Source of the DNA: Clytia hemisphaerica
Taxonomy: Eukaryota; Cnidaria; Hydrozoa; Leptothecata; Clytiidae
Length of the DNA stretch: 64,000 nt
Direction: 5' to 3'
Assembly (NCBI GenBank): GCA_902728285.1
Contig: CACVBU010000391.1
Coordinates: 62,001 to 126,000 of the forward strand
A program made the position numbers and the translations under genes. Below the pieces are notes generated by a model that searched no databases, was not told the origin of the DNA, and saw only the letters and a program-made list of their open reading frames with translations. This document shows, in pieces, positions 10,539-22,800 of this stretch (the first letter of the stretch is position 1; every line of letters starts with the position of its first letter).

Positions 10539-12129
10539 ATGCACCCGCCTCGGCTCAAACCACCAAATGCATGATGCAAGCAACCTTGATGGTTTACAAA
10601 CTCAACGCCTAACCGCTTCCGCTAACGAGACATGTCAGAATAATGTCATTCCCTACAAGGATTCGCACAGTTAGTCACACAGTATAGACTTAAACTCGTA
10701 TATCAAGATTACGGGATTTCGAGCATGGGCCGATTTCACTTTCGTTTTGAGTTGTTTCATTTTCGATTTCAAGCCAACATCTTAGCAACAGGGTGCTCGC
10801 CCATAGTTACAGGGGTTTGTGCAAAAAACTAAACATAGAAAATTTTCCAAATCCCTCATTTCGATTAATGCAATGAAAAATGAAACTTTTCTATGTTTCA
10901 CTTTTTTGCACCTTTTCTTCAAAATGGAAATATTTAAGATTTTAAGTTCTTCTTTTATTCAATGATTTTTTATGGCACTTTGTTGACAATCTAACTCTTG
11001 CATCAAATTCCCGCTTTCTTCAGTAAATTGAAGATGAGAAAAAACCTAAGCCACGGATCACAGATTGAAAAAAATATATGAAGGGTGGGATTTTACAGCC
11101 GCCCGTCGTGCAAGGCACTGAAAGGCTACAGGTGCCAAAAAGAAGGGCCGTTTGAAATGCGGCAACCTCCTTTGGTGGAAAATTGATAAACAGCTGTGAA
11201 GGAGCGCTGGGAAGCAATCAGTAGAAGAGACCACTTTCGTTTTTGTTGCAGATTTCTATAAAAACTTCTCTCAGGAATTACTTGTCATTGTACATGTACA
11301 CATGTGTTGTGTCAACTTGTCAGCATTGTATTGTTGTAAAGATAAGGAAAAGCTAAAAGAGGTAAGACTAGCCTAGTTTCTAATCCTGATATAGGAGTTT
11401 AAGTTTAGACTGTCACACTAGGGCGGTCCCTCCGAAATGTGTATCAAAACAAAAAGATTAATGCTGCAAAAGCGCAACCGTGAAGTTGTGTACCTTGCAT
11501 CAGTGGAGGCTAACATGCATAGGGGAAGATAGGCTGCATGCATCCCCTCTGATATGATTTGATATAGGGGATGCGTATCGTCTAAAATATTTCTGTCCAA
11601 ACTTACCCCCGTCTTTTCTTTTTTCTTTTTTGATTATTATGCGTCATAGCAATACAATGACTTCATTTTTTTCTTTCTTTGATTGGATGTGACGAAATTA
11701 TGTAAATTTATGCAAATTTTGGTTACCCCAAATTTGAGGTAACTCTCGGACAAGAATTTCATACACAATACGCATCCCCTATAACAAAATAAATTCTGGG
11801 GATGCGCACAGCCTAAGGGGAAGAGGAAACCCACCTAGATCTGCGCACCGCCAGATAGGCTATTTCCCAGAAATTCTGTCAGACCTCAATACTGACCCGT
11901 GTACATGTGCGGAATTATTTTTACTTTAGCGTACAAACAAGGCCTTAAAAATCGAAGCGCTGTCTAGGGAATTGAATGACAAAACTTGGTTGGTTGATAT
12001 TCTGGCTGATGCACGTTCAGGCCAAAAAAAAAGTAGTCTTGTTTCCAGAAATGCGGGTGACGAAAAAAAACTCACCCAGCCGACCACAAAATTTTTTTTC
12101 TCACATTTTTAGATTTTTCTTACACTCTT
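10539..12129. other. Non-coding stretch with a diverged repeat at 11494-11860
   Basis: From 11496 the sequence TTGCATCAGTGGAGGCTAAC repeats the left end of the 2262-2477 element. Beyond it, GGGGATGCGTATCGT (about 11568) and ATACGCATCCCCTAT (about 11768) form internal inverted repeats. No gene is recognised elsewhere. The small reverse-strand ORFs here have no domains. Confidence 0.4.
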
Positions 12130-13165
12130 GGGGAGAAGACATAACTTGGACCCCCCAATATGGACCCCATTATGGACCAGATTATGGACCCCCTCAAAAA
12201 TGGCGGGAAAGTATTTTGGTTGATTAAAGAAGCTTTATGTTTGACCATCTGATCATTATTTTGTAAAAATTTTGTCAACATAAGGACAATAGAATAATTG
12301 AAAAATTGTATCTCTAAAACTGAGCTTCCCAGTGTTTGCCTCTTGACAATATTTATCTATTTATATCAAAGGCATCTCATTCGGTACAATTAAAATATTT
12401 GATGTAAATAAAGCTTGCAGGTATCCCACTTAAGTGCCCTGTCAATATTTTTGTCGAAAAGTGTCACTTTGTCAGGAAAATGACAGGTAACGTCTTTCTC
12501 GTGGAAGAAACACTTCCTTTCAAAACTTGAAGTTATATGTAATGCTCTGTTCATACGAAAATAAAAATGATAATAAAAGTACTATTTTCATATCTCTAAA
12601 ACAGCTCTCTTGGAGCATTTAATGTTTTCATTGAATCGCAATCTATATCCATTTGCAACGCCAGCATCCTATTGAGCATGAAAAAACACTTGTTGTAAAT
12701 TAAATTGGTGTATACACCTCATTTTTTTTGATAATGTCCTTATTTACATAACTTAAGTGTCATTTTTGTCAATATTTGGGATTGACGATTTGTCATTGAA
12801 ATCTTCTAAATAGCATATACATCATTTCCATTGCATATATTATTTTGATGTTATATATAAATTATATGATACGAGCGCGTTACAATTTTTCTGGTCTGTA
12901 ATTTGTATGATCTGTGCCCTGTGTCTAAGACATGTGTGACCTTATGTTCTAAAACATAATTTCAAAGTTATTTTTGATAATGAAATGATTTTATTTCAAG
13001 AAATACAAATAAATAGCCGGTCTGTGAAATTAAACATGTGGTAACCATGATACAATTCGACTGCCTGGCGTTGTGATGCAATTTGCCATTATTGCCCATA
13101 TTGGGGTCCATAATGGGGTCCATATTGGGGTCAATATTGGGGGGTCCAAGTTATGTCTTCTCCCC
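12130..13165. mobile_element. 1.04-kb TIR element with GGACCCCATTAT-type array ends
   Basis: The left end GGGGAGAAGACATAACTTGG is mirrored at the right by CCAAGTTATGTCTTCTCCCC. Directly inside, both ends carry short tandem units of the form TATGGACCCCATTATGGACC. The interior is AT-rich. It shares motifs such as CTAAAACAGCTCTCTTGGAG and TGTCAATATTTTTGTC with the interior of the element at 52775-53693, suggesting one superfamily. Flanks do not show an obvious target duplication. Confidence 0.75.
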
Positions 13166-14933
13166 GTAAGGGATCCTAACTTAAGTCTCAGGTTAGGAAT
13201 GCCCTTAAGAAGGCCATCAGCCTTAAATTGTGACTTCAAGCTCCAACCCTAACCCTAATACAATAATGACCGGTTAGTGAGGGCTGTACTGAGAAATGAC
13301 TAGACTTTTTTTTAATTTTAATTTAAATCAAAACAAAAAGAAGGAAGAAGGAAAAAGTTCGAAGAGTAGTGATGAGTTTTATCTTTTTTTTTATATACGT
13401 GGGACTCTTAGAAAACCAGTTATTTGTTAGCTGCAAGGTGAGATTAATTTACTATGATGAGTAAATAGACTTAGCACTTTCGTCAAAGACAAAGAAGAAA
13501 GGTAAGATAATTAATTTTTATTCTTTATTGTTTTGGTCGGTCATCAGTTAAGAGGAAAGAAGGCTGTAAGCAAACGGTATATATAAAATAAAGAACAGAG
13601 TTGGTAAAACAGAAGAGGGTTAAACAGGCAGATCAAACTGAAGTATGGGTAACTTATAGTTTCCCAGGTCACACGAAATATTGAGAATATAAAGGAGGTC
13701 AAAGAGACAGGGCCTTTTTGTTACAAGAGAAATCAAAATTGGAGGAGGTCACATTGAGACAGGGGCATGTGCTTAGTCGGAGAGGAGACGCAATTATAGA
13801 AGAGGTCAAACATAGACAGGGATGTCTTTTTTTACGAGGAAAATATAATTAGAGCTAGAGGACGTCGTGTTGGGGCAGGAAGTCTTTTCGTTAAAACGAA
13901 AGAGTAAAAACAAAATAAATTGAGCACAAATGAAGACCACAAAGCAAAGGCAAGAAACGGTTTTACTTCATAAATATAAATGGTTTATGATATAAAATAA
14001 GGCTCTTTTTCGGGTCAGCCCTTTATTACAGTTGTCTAATTTTATTAAAAGGTACTATAATTCAGGTCTTTAATTTTATCTTTATGAATTAAAGCAAGAA
14101 AGAAGGAAAAGAAGAACTCAAAAAAAGGTGGTAAATCCCTGGGGAAAGTAGCCACAACAAACAGAGGCCGCTTAGAAAGCCGCTTTAAAGTGAAAGGAGA
14201 GTGACCGATCCATAGCCGATAGAAAAAGAGGCGGGATCGGTAAAAAGCCACTGTTCTACCGCTTTTTGGTCGCTCGGTCTGGACGGGTCTTTTAAGGTAA
14301 CTTAAAATCGCTTGGGGAGTTGCAAATGACAAAAACACAATTTTATTGTTTTTTTATGCTTTTTTTTTTCTTATTTATATTTTGCCAACAATTTCTCCAT
14401 CTTATTTGCACGTCATATGGACATTTCTAACACGAGCAAACTCAATGCAGACCCAAGTTCTTTGAGCAACTAGTCGAGGAATGGTGATCTATTTTTTCAA
14501 AAGTGTTCTCACATAGCACACACAAAACATCAAAACCTCTCTTGCAGATTTCCACATCTTTTTTCAGCTTTTCCAAAAATATTATCCCACAGCTTGATTT
14601 ACCATATTTTTAAATTCTGTACCGAGTTTTGACGCAACACAGATTTTTTTGGTATTTTTATGTGTAAATGTCAAGAGAAAAGTTTGCTTGCTGTGATTGA
14701 TGATGTTTTGAAATTTCAACATGAAAAAAAGTTTTTTTAATAACTTTGGCACTACTTTTTCAAATTTAATGTATGATAACTCAAAATTCAAGTTAGAGTA
14801 TCCTCTATACGATAGAGAATGAAAGAAATTTAAATCCTGAAGCTTAAAAAATGTCAACAAAGCTGTATTTTTCTGTATCTTTTTTTGATACACCCGGTAT
14901 ATACTATAATGAAATTTTAATTTGTTGTTTCAG
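13166..14933. other. Upstream region of VMA21 with degenerate GAGGTCA repeats
   Basis: Between about 13690 and 13880, loosely repeated units of the form GGAGGTCAnA...GACAGGG recur four times at 60-70 bp spacing. A TATACCGGGTGTATCAAAA-like end (minus strand, about 14885-14904) resembles a mariner-type terminus and may mark a decayed element covering part of 14400-14905. No host exon is recognised. Confidence 0.4.
14931..14933 (+). promoter_or_regulatory. 3' splice acceptor 33 nt before the VMA21 start
   Basis: The pyrimidine-rich tract TTTAATTTGTTGTTTCAG ends at 14933, leaving a 33-nt leader before the ATG. It could receive an upstream 5'UTR exon or a trans-spliced leader. No donor for a cis exon can be chosen from sequence alone. 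Confidence 0.6.
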
Positions 14934-14966
14934 TGAAATTCCAATAGACAAAGTAAAAAAATAACC

Positions 14967-15233
14967 ATGCCAGGAAGTGATGGTACTTTAGGCCCAAAAG
15001 AAATGGATGTCTTAAAGACTCTGCTAATGTTTACAATAGCAATGTTATCTGTACCAATTGTTTCATATTTTTTCGTCAGAACATATATTTTGGAAGCAAT
15101 TTTTGGTTATGAAGATGGTTCAGTTGCTTCTGTTATTCTGGCTGTTGTTGTTATTCATATTATTATTGCATTGTATATTTGGACTGCTATCAAAGAAGAG
15201 AGAATGGATCGCAAAGATGAAAAAGCTGATTGA
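14967..15233 (+). CDS. VMA21: VMA21, vacuolar ATPase assembly integral membrane protein
   Basis: An 88-residue protein in one exon. VMA21 is an ER membrane chaperone that escorts assembly of the V0 sector of the proton-pumping V-ATPase. Visible features are a short polar N-terminus, the family hallmark LKTLLxFTxxMxxVPI at residues 16-31, a first membrane segment at about 17-38, a luminal loop with FGYEDGS, a second membrane segment at about 52-74 and a basic/acidic tail. The two-helix hairpin and length fit the family (vertebrate members about 100 residues). No clear KKXX retrieval signal is seen at the end. The start is the first ATG after a splice acceptor and has AACC before it. ATTAAA at 15266-15271 is a possible polyadenylation signal. 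GPN2 begins 453 bp downstream on the same strand. Confidence 0.93.
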   Translation: MPGSDGTLGPKEMDVLKTLLMFTIAMLSVPIVSYFFVRTYILEAIFGYEDGSVASVILAVVVIHIIIALYIWTAIKEERMDRKDEKAD

Positions 15234-15630
15234 TTCTATTTATTCATTTTTAACTGGTTTTATACATTAAAGATAGCCTTATAATTTATTAGATAACTAG
15301 CATTTCATCTTGTAAGTAGCTTTTGCAATGCAACAACAACCTTTGAAACAAAATCAAGTACAAATTAATTTGATTAAATGAATTTTTAGGTTAATTATTG
15401 GCTTATAAACTATTTTTACTATTGAAATGTTTGTTCAATTTTAATAGCAAATATTGAAAAATTGGAATGCTTGAAACACTCTTGCTAATAATGTCTGCCA
15501 AATTTTATAAATTTCAAAGGATTTATCCCTCTGCCCTGAGGTAGATTTTCTGCCTCTTTTGATTTTTTTCTAAATGATAAGAAATGTTACATGAAAGAAG
15601 TATTGAGTATGAAACATTTATTTTATTCTT

Positions 15631-15634
15631 TCAG
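15631..15634 (+). promoter_or_regulatory. 3' splice acceptor 52 nt before the GPN2 start
   Basis: TTTATTTTATTCTTTCAG ends at 15634, only about 400 bp after the VMA21 stop. The leader that follows contains a five-codon upstream ORF (ATGAACATGGAATAA) before the GPN2 ATG. The short distance makes either a very small 5'UTR intron or trans-splicing of a downstream cistron plausible. Confidence 0.6.
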
Positions 15635-15686
15635 ATTAAATACAACATGAACATGGAATAAAAAACAATCAACAAAAAAATATACA

Positions 15687-17707
15687 ATGACAGAAAAACT
15701 TAAACCATGCTTTGGTCAACTTATAATTGGTCCACTTGGGAGTGGGAAGACTACATACTGTCATGCTGTCAAAAATTTTCTTACTGGAATTGGAAGAAAA
15801 GTTGTGATATTTAATTTAGATCCTGCTAATGACAACATGCCCTTCATTCCTGATTGGGATTTAGCAGAACTGATTTGCTTAAAAGACGTCATGAATCTTT
15901 TAAAACTTGGCCCAAATGGTGGTCTATTGTATTGTCTTGAATTTTTAGAGAAAAACTTTGAACATCTGGAAACAAAGTTAAGAAAGTTTCAAAATGATGG
16001 TTTTTATTTCTTATTCGATTGCCCTGGTCAAGTCGAGCTTTACACCCACCACACATCTGTACATTCTATAGTAGATCGCCTTGGTAAACTGGATATTAGG
16101 GTTAGTAACTAAAGTTTTCAATTTTTTTCATCAGAATTCCATAGTTTTTAATGCTGAATAGAACAACTTATTTGATTTTAATCTTCCAGGATCAAAACAA
16201 ATGACATCTCTGTTTGTTGTTTTTCACAAAGCAGTCATCTTATGGTAGAAGATTAATAGGTGTATCCGTTACCTGAAATACTCGCTCTTTTTTAGTTAGT
16301 AGCTGTTCACTTGGTAGATTCACATTATTGCAGTGATGCTTCAAAATTCATATCTGTTCTGTTAACTTCTCTATCAACTATGTTGCGGATTGCTCTTCCA
16401 CATATCAATGTTCTTTCAAAGATGGACCTGATCGAGAAGTATGGGAAATTAGGTACCTCCTTTCTTTTTGAATAAAACATCGCATTTTATGACCCCTTGT
16501 TATAGCTGCAAATTCTCTCATCTCATATGGATATAACATGATATCACATATCACAAGCATATCATGAAGATCCACAGACAGGATAAACATTTTCTTTGGG
16601 ATATTTAATGCTCACAACACCAAAGTCTAAAAGACTTCAGCGGCTTTACACTTTTTTAAAAAAAATTTCCATTTTTTTTCTTTCAGCTTTTGACATTGAC
16701 TATTTTACTGAGGTTTTGGATCTACATTACTTGTTAGAGAACTTTAAAGAGGATCAGAAAATGGGAAAATTTGCAAAGTTCAATGAAGCATTGATTGGTG
16801 TCATTCAAGATTACAGTTTGGTGTCTTTCTCCAAACTCCATGTGGAGGTTCTTAATACATTTAATTAACTCTGGACTTTTTTATTAAGTCACTAGGAAGG
16901 GTTGTGTAAGTCAACAATAAATACATTTCTATTGATCCAATCACAATCACTTTTATTGGTTTAACGATTTTGTCCAAAATATATCCCGCAAGCAATAAAC
17001 AAAATTCCCACCCATTAATTTTTTCAAGCCATTTGCCAAATTAAATCCCCTCGGAAAAATTTCTTCTTTTAAGGTAGTTTTATATATTTAGACTTGAGAA
17101 ATCAAAGACAGCTTTCCTATAATCAATGCACTAAAATGGGCTTTTCCAAAAAAGAAATTTACCCCCACTGTTGAGGATATTGATTTTTCGAAGTATCAAA
17201 CCCCCTGGATATCCTCTATTAAAAATATCCTTAACTCCCTGGATATTCTCTCTTATAAAAATCCTTACCCCTGGATATTGTATTCTTTACTTGAAAAGAC
17301 ACTTTACCCCCTGGATATCCGCTCCCTTGTAAAAATTAAACTCCCTGGATATCCACTTTTGAACAAAAATCGTTAACCCCCCTGGATATCCACAACAGGG
17401 GGGCACGGACTATTTCTGGAAAAACCCAATAATTCTAAAACTTTTTCTTTCCTATTTTTTTTAGTGTGTTTGAAAACTTTTGTGCTGCAAGTATTGTTGT
17501 CCTCACCCGGCTTACTAAATTTCTTTATTATTGTTTTTTAATTTCAAGAACAAAGAAAGTATGTTGAATTTGATGAAAATTGTGGACCGTGCAAATGGAT
17601 ATATTTATGGTGGCTTATCCAAAGAGAGTGATGATGTCATGGAAATGATGTCTGATAAAGTTGGTGCTGATCTAGATTTTGAGGCGTATCTTTTCCCCTT
17701 GTTGTAA
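15687..17707 (+). CDS. GPN2: GPN2, GPN-loop GTPase 2
   Basis: Four exons: 15687-16100, 16296-16452, 16687-16847 and 17549-17707. All phases agree and give 296 residues (human about 310). GPN GTPases help assemble and import RNA polymerase II. Visible motifs are the P-loop GPLGSGKT at 15-22, the family-defining GPN triplet at 75-77, G3 DCPGQVEL at 111-118 and G4 SKMD at 179-182. The helix EVLDLHYLL and the block EDYSLVSF-like (QDYSLVSF) follow in exon 3. Introns 1 and 2 are short (195 and 234 bp). Intron 3 (701 bp) contains the TIR repeat at 17137-17429. The donor of exon 3 (GAG|GTTCTT) is weak but joins the conserved LVSF and NKES blocks correctly. The C-terminus is slightly short. Close head-to-tail spacing with VMA21 may reflect co-transcription. 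Confidence 0.93.
17137..17429. mobile_element. TIR repeat with CCCCTGGATATCC array, in GPN2 intron 3
   Basis: TGGGCTTTTCCAAAAAAGAA at the left is mirrored by TTTCTGGAAAAACCCA at the right, followed inward by CTGTTGAGGATATTG versus CCACAACAG. The body is six or so units of CCCCCTGGATATCC separated by 25-35 bp of AT-rich spacer. A second copy with the same ends lies in RPF2 intron 9 (31358-31649). Confidence 0.7.
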
Positions 17708-17795
17708 TTATAGTACATTGTGTCTTTTGATAGTTTTTTGTGCCAGGTGTTTCTGAAAGGGCCTAAGAACAGAAGATCTTAAGAAATTGCCTTCT

Positions 17796-18964
17796 CTTAT
17801 TTTTGGACCTACCCCGGTGGGGTGGAGGTCCTATAAATTAACCTTTGTCCGTTCGTCCGTCCGTTCGTTCGTTCGTTCGTTCGTTCGTTATTAGCTTTCC
17901 TCGTGATTGGCTCATTAGTTTTTTCTGATTTTTTGCACAAAGATGTGTAACTATAAACCCTCGAATGTGACGGAGCCCGATTTTCGAAAAAAAAATTTTG
18001 GGGGCAAATTTGGGCTAAAAAACGGCTAAAAAACGGCTAAAAAACGGGTTTTTTGGACTTTGTGAAAAATTGGATCATTAACTTTTTCTGATTTTTTGCA
18101 TGAAAGTAGGGTACCATCATAGGTAAAATATGGTTCAAGCAGATTTTTTCAAAAAAATTTTGTTGGCCCAAAAAACGCATGTTTATCTATAAGAATCACT
18201 ATTATTAAGCATACATCAATGTTCTTAGTTAAATTACTCAATTTTTTTATGAGATATATGTTTTTTTTGCTCATGAGGGCTTACTTTTGAAGAATTGTGT
18301 GTGTTTAGACATGAAATTTTGGTTTCTTGGCGTGTTTTTACAGAAAAACTGACCAAATTCGATATTTATTTATAAGCACATTATCAATTACTTAGGTATT
18401 AGCTTTTCTCGAGATTGGCTCTTTAATTCTTTATGATTTTTTTGCACAAAGATGCATAAGTATATACCCTCGAATGTGACGGAGCCCGACTTTCGAAAAA
18501 AAAATTTTGGGGCAAATTTGGGCCAAAAAACGGCTAAAAAAAGGGTTTTTTGGACTTTGTGAAATATTGGATCATTGTTTTTTTTCTGATTTTTGACATG
18601 AAAGTAGGGTGCCATCATAGGTAAAAGATGGCTCAAGCAGATTTTTTCAAAAAAATTTTGTTGGCTCAAAAAACGCATGTTTATCTATAAGAATCACTAT
18701 TAATAAGCATACATCAATGTTCTTAGCCAAATTACTCAATTTTTTGATGAGATAGATGTTTTTTTTGCTCACAAAGTCTTGAATATGAAAGAATATTTCA
18801 AGAGCATGAAATTTTGGTTTCTAAACGTTTTTTTTATAAGAAACAAACGACTAATTTTGATAGATCGTCACTATTTGTGTTCTGAATGATTGTTAATGGT
18901 CACGCTCACGTAGATATCAATTATATATGTGTTAAATGCATAACTAGGTAGGTCCATAAAAGTA
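17796..18964. repeat. Interspersed repeat R1, copy 1 (TTTTTGGACCTACCCCGGTG)
   Basis: Begins TTTTTGGACCTACCCCGG, continues GGTCCTATAAATTAACC and a (TTCG)n tract at 17848-17889, and ends TAGGTAGGTCCATAAAAG, so the ends are short inverted repeats. The interior holds two related halves with GACGGAGCCCGATTTTCGAA and GGGTTTTTTGGACTTTG blocks. Other copies occur at 27993, 29526 and 47707. No coding capacity is seen. The reverse ORF at 18388-18678 is a shadow of the repeat. Confidence 0.7.
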
Positions 18965-19050
18965 TCACTTGTTACTTTTTTGCTTGCAACTAAAGATTTG
19001 TTTTCATTTTTCAATGATTTGAATCTTGATAGAGAATCTTCCATTCTAAC

Positions 19051-19643
19051 CAGGGGGGGGGGGCACGCAGTTACGAAAAGACATGATGTGTAGTAAGTGC
19101 TTTTTCAACACTTTTTTTCAGGACCACCACCCTTTGCAGTTACTACACCTTGGTAGTAACTGTTTTCAGAAAAGATTTCCAGGTACCACCCCTGTTTTTG
19201 AGTGATATCATCAAAAACATGCTCGAAATTACCCTAAATTGTGATGATTTTTCAACCTAAAGCCATTTTTGTGCTAGATTTTCTTTTAATTTACTTGGTT
19301 AACAGCTGTTGAGAACATTTTAATGATAATTAGGGAAAGCATAATTTCAAAGTTGGGTCTGAGACAAATTTTTTTTCCGTCCATTTATAACAAAAAAATA
19401 TTTTTTTTAACAAAGAATTTTTTCACAAAAAAATTCATTTTTTGTGAAAAATTTTGAAAGTTCTTTAAAAAGAATTAAAATATAAGCACTTACTACACCA
19501 AAAGTGTTAGTTTTAGTGTTTGGCATCACCCCCAAACAGCAGTTACTACACTGTGTAGTAACTGTTTTCATAACTTCTGAATACAGTACCACCACGGTAG
19601 TAAGTGTCATACTGTCTTGTAGTAACTGCGTGCCCCCCCCCTG
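19051..19643 (+). mobile_element. 593-bp MITE, CAGGGGGGG ends, copy 1
   Basis: Ends CAGGGGGGGGG...GCACGCAGTTAC and GTAACTGCGTGCCCCCCCCC...TG are inverted repeats. It is flanked by a perfect 7-bp duplication TTCTAAC (19044-19050 and 19644-19650). Both ends contain repeated AGTTACTACA/TGTAGTAACT motifs. A reverse-oriented copy of exactly the same length lies at 39131-39723. CAG...CTG ends with a 7-bp duplication suggest a hAT-like relation, but no transposase is present. Confidence 0.85.
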
Positions 19644-19831
19644 TTCTAACATGCCTTTGAGATTGCAGCAACTTTAAAACCTGTTACACGTTTTTTCTTT
19701 TAAGAAACACACTTTTAAGAAACATGAGGCTCAGAATGCCTAAAAACTAAGAAACATCTAAGAAACATGTTGAGGCTGAGAATGAGAAAAAAACATTTTT
19801 TAATTCGGTTTTTTTTAAAGAACCTTCCAAT

Positions 19832-22800
19832 GAGGCCCCCCCAGCGGTTTTCGTGATGGCGTGATTGGCGTTTTTTAAGTTCGTGATTTCGTGATTTGAG
19901 ATTTTAAAATGCGTGATTGCGTGATGGGAGGAACGAACGTGATCGTGATAGATAAGAAATTTAACTCGTGATTACGTGATTGAGACTGTGTTTCGTGAGC
20001 GTGATAAACATTTTTTATCCAAAAATCATTTTTGTTTACTTTATAAGAATCCGAGGCCGTAAATATACGTTTTTCGTGCGGTTTCATCTGTCACTAGCTT
20101 GGATAACGACGTCTCTCTACCAATTGCTGTCAATTACAGCTCGAAAAATGGAAAGTCAGGTGATAACATTAAGAGTTCGTTCATTAATCAAGTAAGACTG
20201 ATACAAATGTGTGAAAACTGTGCAAGAAAAGTAGAAGATCCAGAAATGATATTAGCAAACGATACATTCAACATATGCGAAAGCTACTGTGACGAGTGCT
20301 TCAAAAATGACAACGTGTGCGCTGAGTGTACATTAAAAGGGCAGACACATGTTGTCCCGTCGCTCAGAGCCTGTGAAAATTGTCTCAAGTATGACATAAA
20401 ATGTATTAAACGGGTAGTACTTGTTATAACCGTCGATTGCGAATCTGGTAATAAACTTTGTTTGAAACAGCTTCAGCAAGGAATCACTGACAAATCTATT
20501 GATCCGTATCTTTTACTGCTTTCACTTCTTCCAGACGTACCGCATGTACTTAAAACATGCAAGGCTACTTTCGCAAATTGGTATCTACAATTGCTCAATG
20601 AACGTGGTTGCCTTTCATTGTTTTATACCTTGAGAAACAGGGCTGATCCTGAGGTTCGAAAGCAAATCCAATCTCATCTCAAAAGTAATGACTTTGTTCG
20701 CAACAGGGACCGTCAAAATCCTTCAGCTGTTCTCGCTCTCTGTAATCAGGCTCTCCTGACATATATTGAAAGTTTAGGTATGTTATTCCATTCCATCGAA
20801 CCCAACACCTATAACTATTGGTTTTTTTCCTTATTAAGGACGACTTTTTTCAAATCAGGACAGGTTTTTCGGAACATGTTGGAACTCTTAAGAAAGTTAA
20901 AAACATCTAAAGGCTTTTGATATAAAACATATAGCAACAACCTTTTAATAAAGTAGTTTTCACTTAACATGATTCAGAAATTTTTGACATATATTCTCAT
21001 TAAAAACTTTCAGACTATGTGACGTACACGATAGTCCCAGAAACAATCCGTTACACGCAGCTGAACCGTAAAGAAGCATACGCAAATTATCGTCGGTAGC
21101 AGTTGGTATGCATGGATATTTATTATTCTTATGTGCAAATGAATCAGGCTCAACAATATATAAAGCTAAATTGCATCATCCTATCAGTGAGATTATCAAG
21201 CTGTTTGATGTTTGCGATGGTGACAGAATCCGGTATCAAAGTGGTATTGTTTATTGTTATGGCGGATCCTCGGTTTACTTCCATCCTGTCGATAAAGCTT
21301 CTGATTCAAAAGTAGCAGTAAATAAAATTACTTCTAAGAAAGCTATTTCTGAGAAAATGGCTCTATTCAATCTTCCTTCTAATGGCACCCTCACATCTTG
21401 TAGAGAACGTCTACTGAGACACCAAAAAGCTGTTTACCAGCATGTGAAATTTATTTCATTATGTTCTATGAAATCTAATTCGATTGGTATGGAGGCAAAC
21501 ATTAGCCATAAGATAACTTATCTCTCTGAATGGAATCAAGTAGTGGAGATTGAAGCAATGGATACTGATCTTATTGTATCTCACAACAGAGGTGTATCAC
21601 TGTTGAACTTGGAGACAAATTTGATCAACCAAATTCTTGTGGATCAAAGTCCTAAATGTATCGTTTCATACAAAGATGGTTTTCTGTTCCCTTCTAAAAC
21701 TTGCTTGTATTATTGGAACAAAAGTGGTCTTGAAATCTTTGCTGGAAAAAAAGACACAGAAGGAAGCTGGGATGGTACTACCGCGTACTGCAGGTTTTAC
21801 GAATGCACTGGGATTGCTGTCGAATTTGATCACGTCATTTACTGTGCTGACAAGCGTGTTGGGTCAATCAAAATGTTGACAACCTTAAAACAAACTGCAC
21901 AGTTTCTAAGGGGCTTGGGAAAAATTGCCAATGCATTTTCCGTTCTTGAGAAGCATACAACTCCTTAAAGTCACTAGAACAGGCAATATCATTGGTTACG
22001 AGCTGTGATGAAATGATTTCTACAAACATCGAATCTATTCGGTCTGTGGTCAACCATCAAAAAAGCCTTAATGGTCCAGAAGGAAGTATTTCAGCAGCAA
22101 CAACAGAGTCTATTAAGATCTTGCTGTGGGGATTGAAGAAATTGAAGGAGAATGTTGAAACATACCAGTATCAAAGAACCAATCTATTAAGTTGTATGAC
22201 ATTGGCTGTTGAAAATTTGCATTCCACCGTCAACAAGAAACAAGGAACACAAACCATGGTACAATATGCACAATCATTTTCTTCGTCTATCAAAGAATCT
22301 ATCAAGGCTATTTCAAACTGGAGCACTCACTATTTTACAAGCAGGGAAAGATGGTATCCTGTTTCCGAAACAGCAGTGAAATTGGAAGATATAACATTTC
22401 CAAAACGAGGAAACAATACCAAAACAAATTATCTCGAGATCAAAAGCAAGAAATGAGAGAGTGGGCATCAATTTGCAGTCGTAAGACAACGGAGTGGAAG
22501 GCAAGAAACAACGATGGCTCGAGCAGGCACTCTACCCGAAAATGCATATTACGAAGAACTCACTCCCAATTCTGAAACAGTTAAAAGAACTACTAAAAAT
22601 ACAAGAGATGATACAAACGAACAAGTACAATCAGATGACCGAGATGATATCCCAGAATATGAATCCGAAAGTGATAATGATGACAATGAAACAATTGTGA
22701 ATGGCGATTCAAATCATATTGATTCGATTTCAAGTGATGCAACCTTTTTACTTGGACGACCTTCTCGATAGGGCAGAAGTATTACATTTAATAAAAAATA

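Noticed and set aside
12130-13165. Target-site duplication for the 1-kb element
   Set aside because: The 9 bp on each side (TACACTCTT and GTAAGGGAT) do not match, so no TSD is claimed.
13238-13260. Telomere-like CCCTAA repeats
   Set aside because: Only two units (also at 45646-45656 inside LATS coding sequence); far too few for a telomere.
14582-14893. 103-codon minus-strand ORF upstream of VMA21
   Set aside because: Low-complexity Phe/Lys/Leu composition, no domain, and likely part of a decayed repeat.
20778-22456. All breaks in the transposon gene explained as introns
   Set aside because: One intron (20778-21013) is convincing, but the later frame changes and the in-frame stop have no GT-AG borders that restore the frame.
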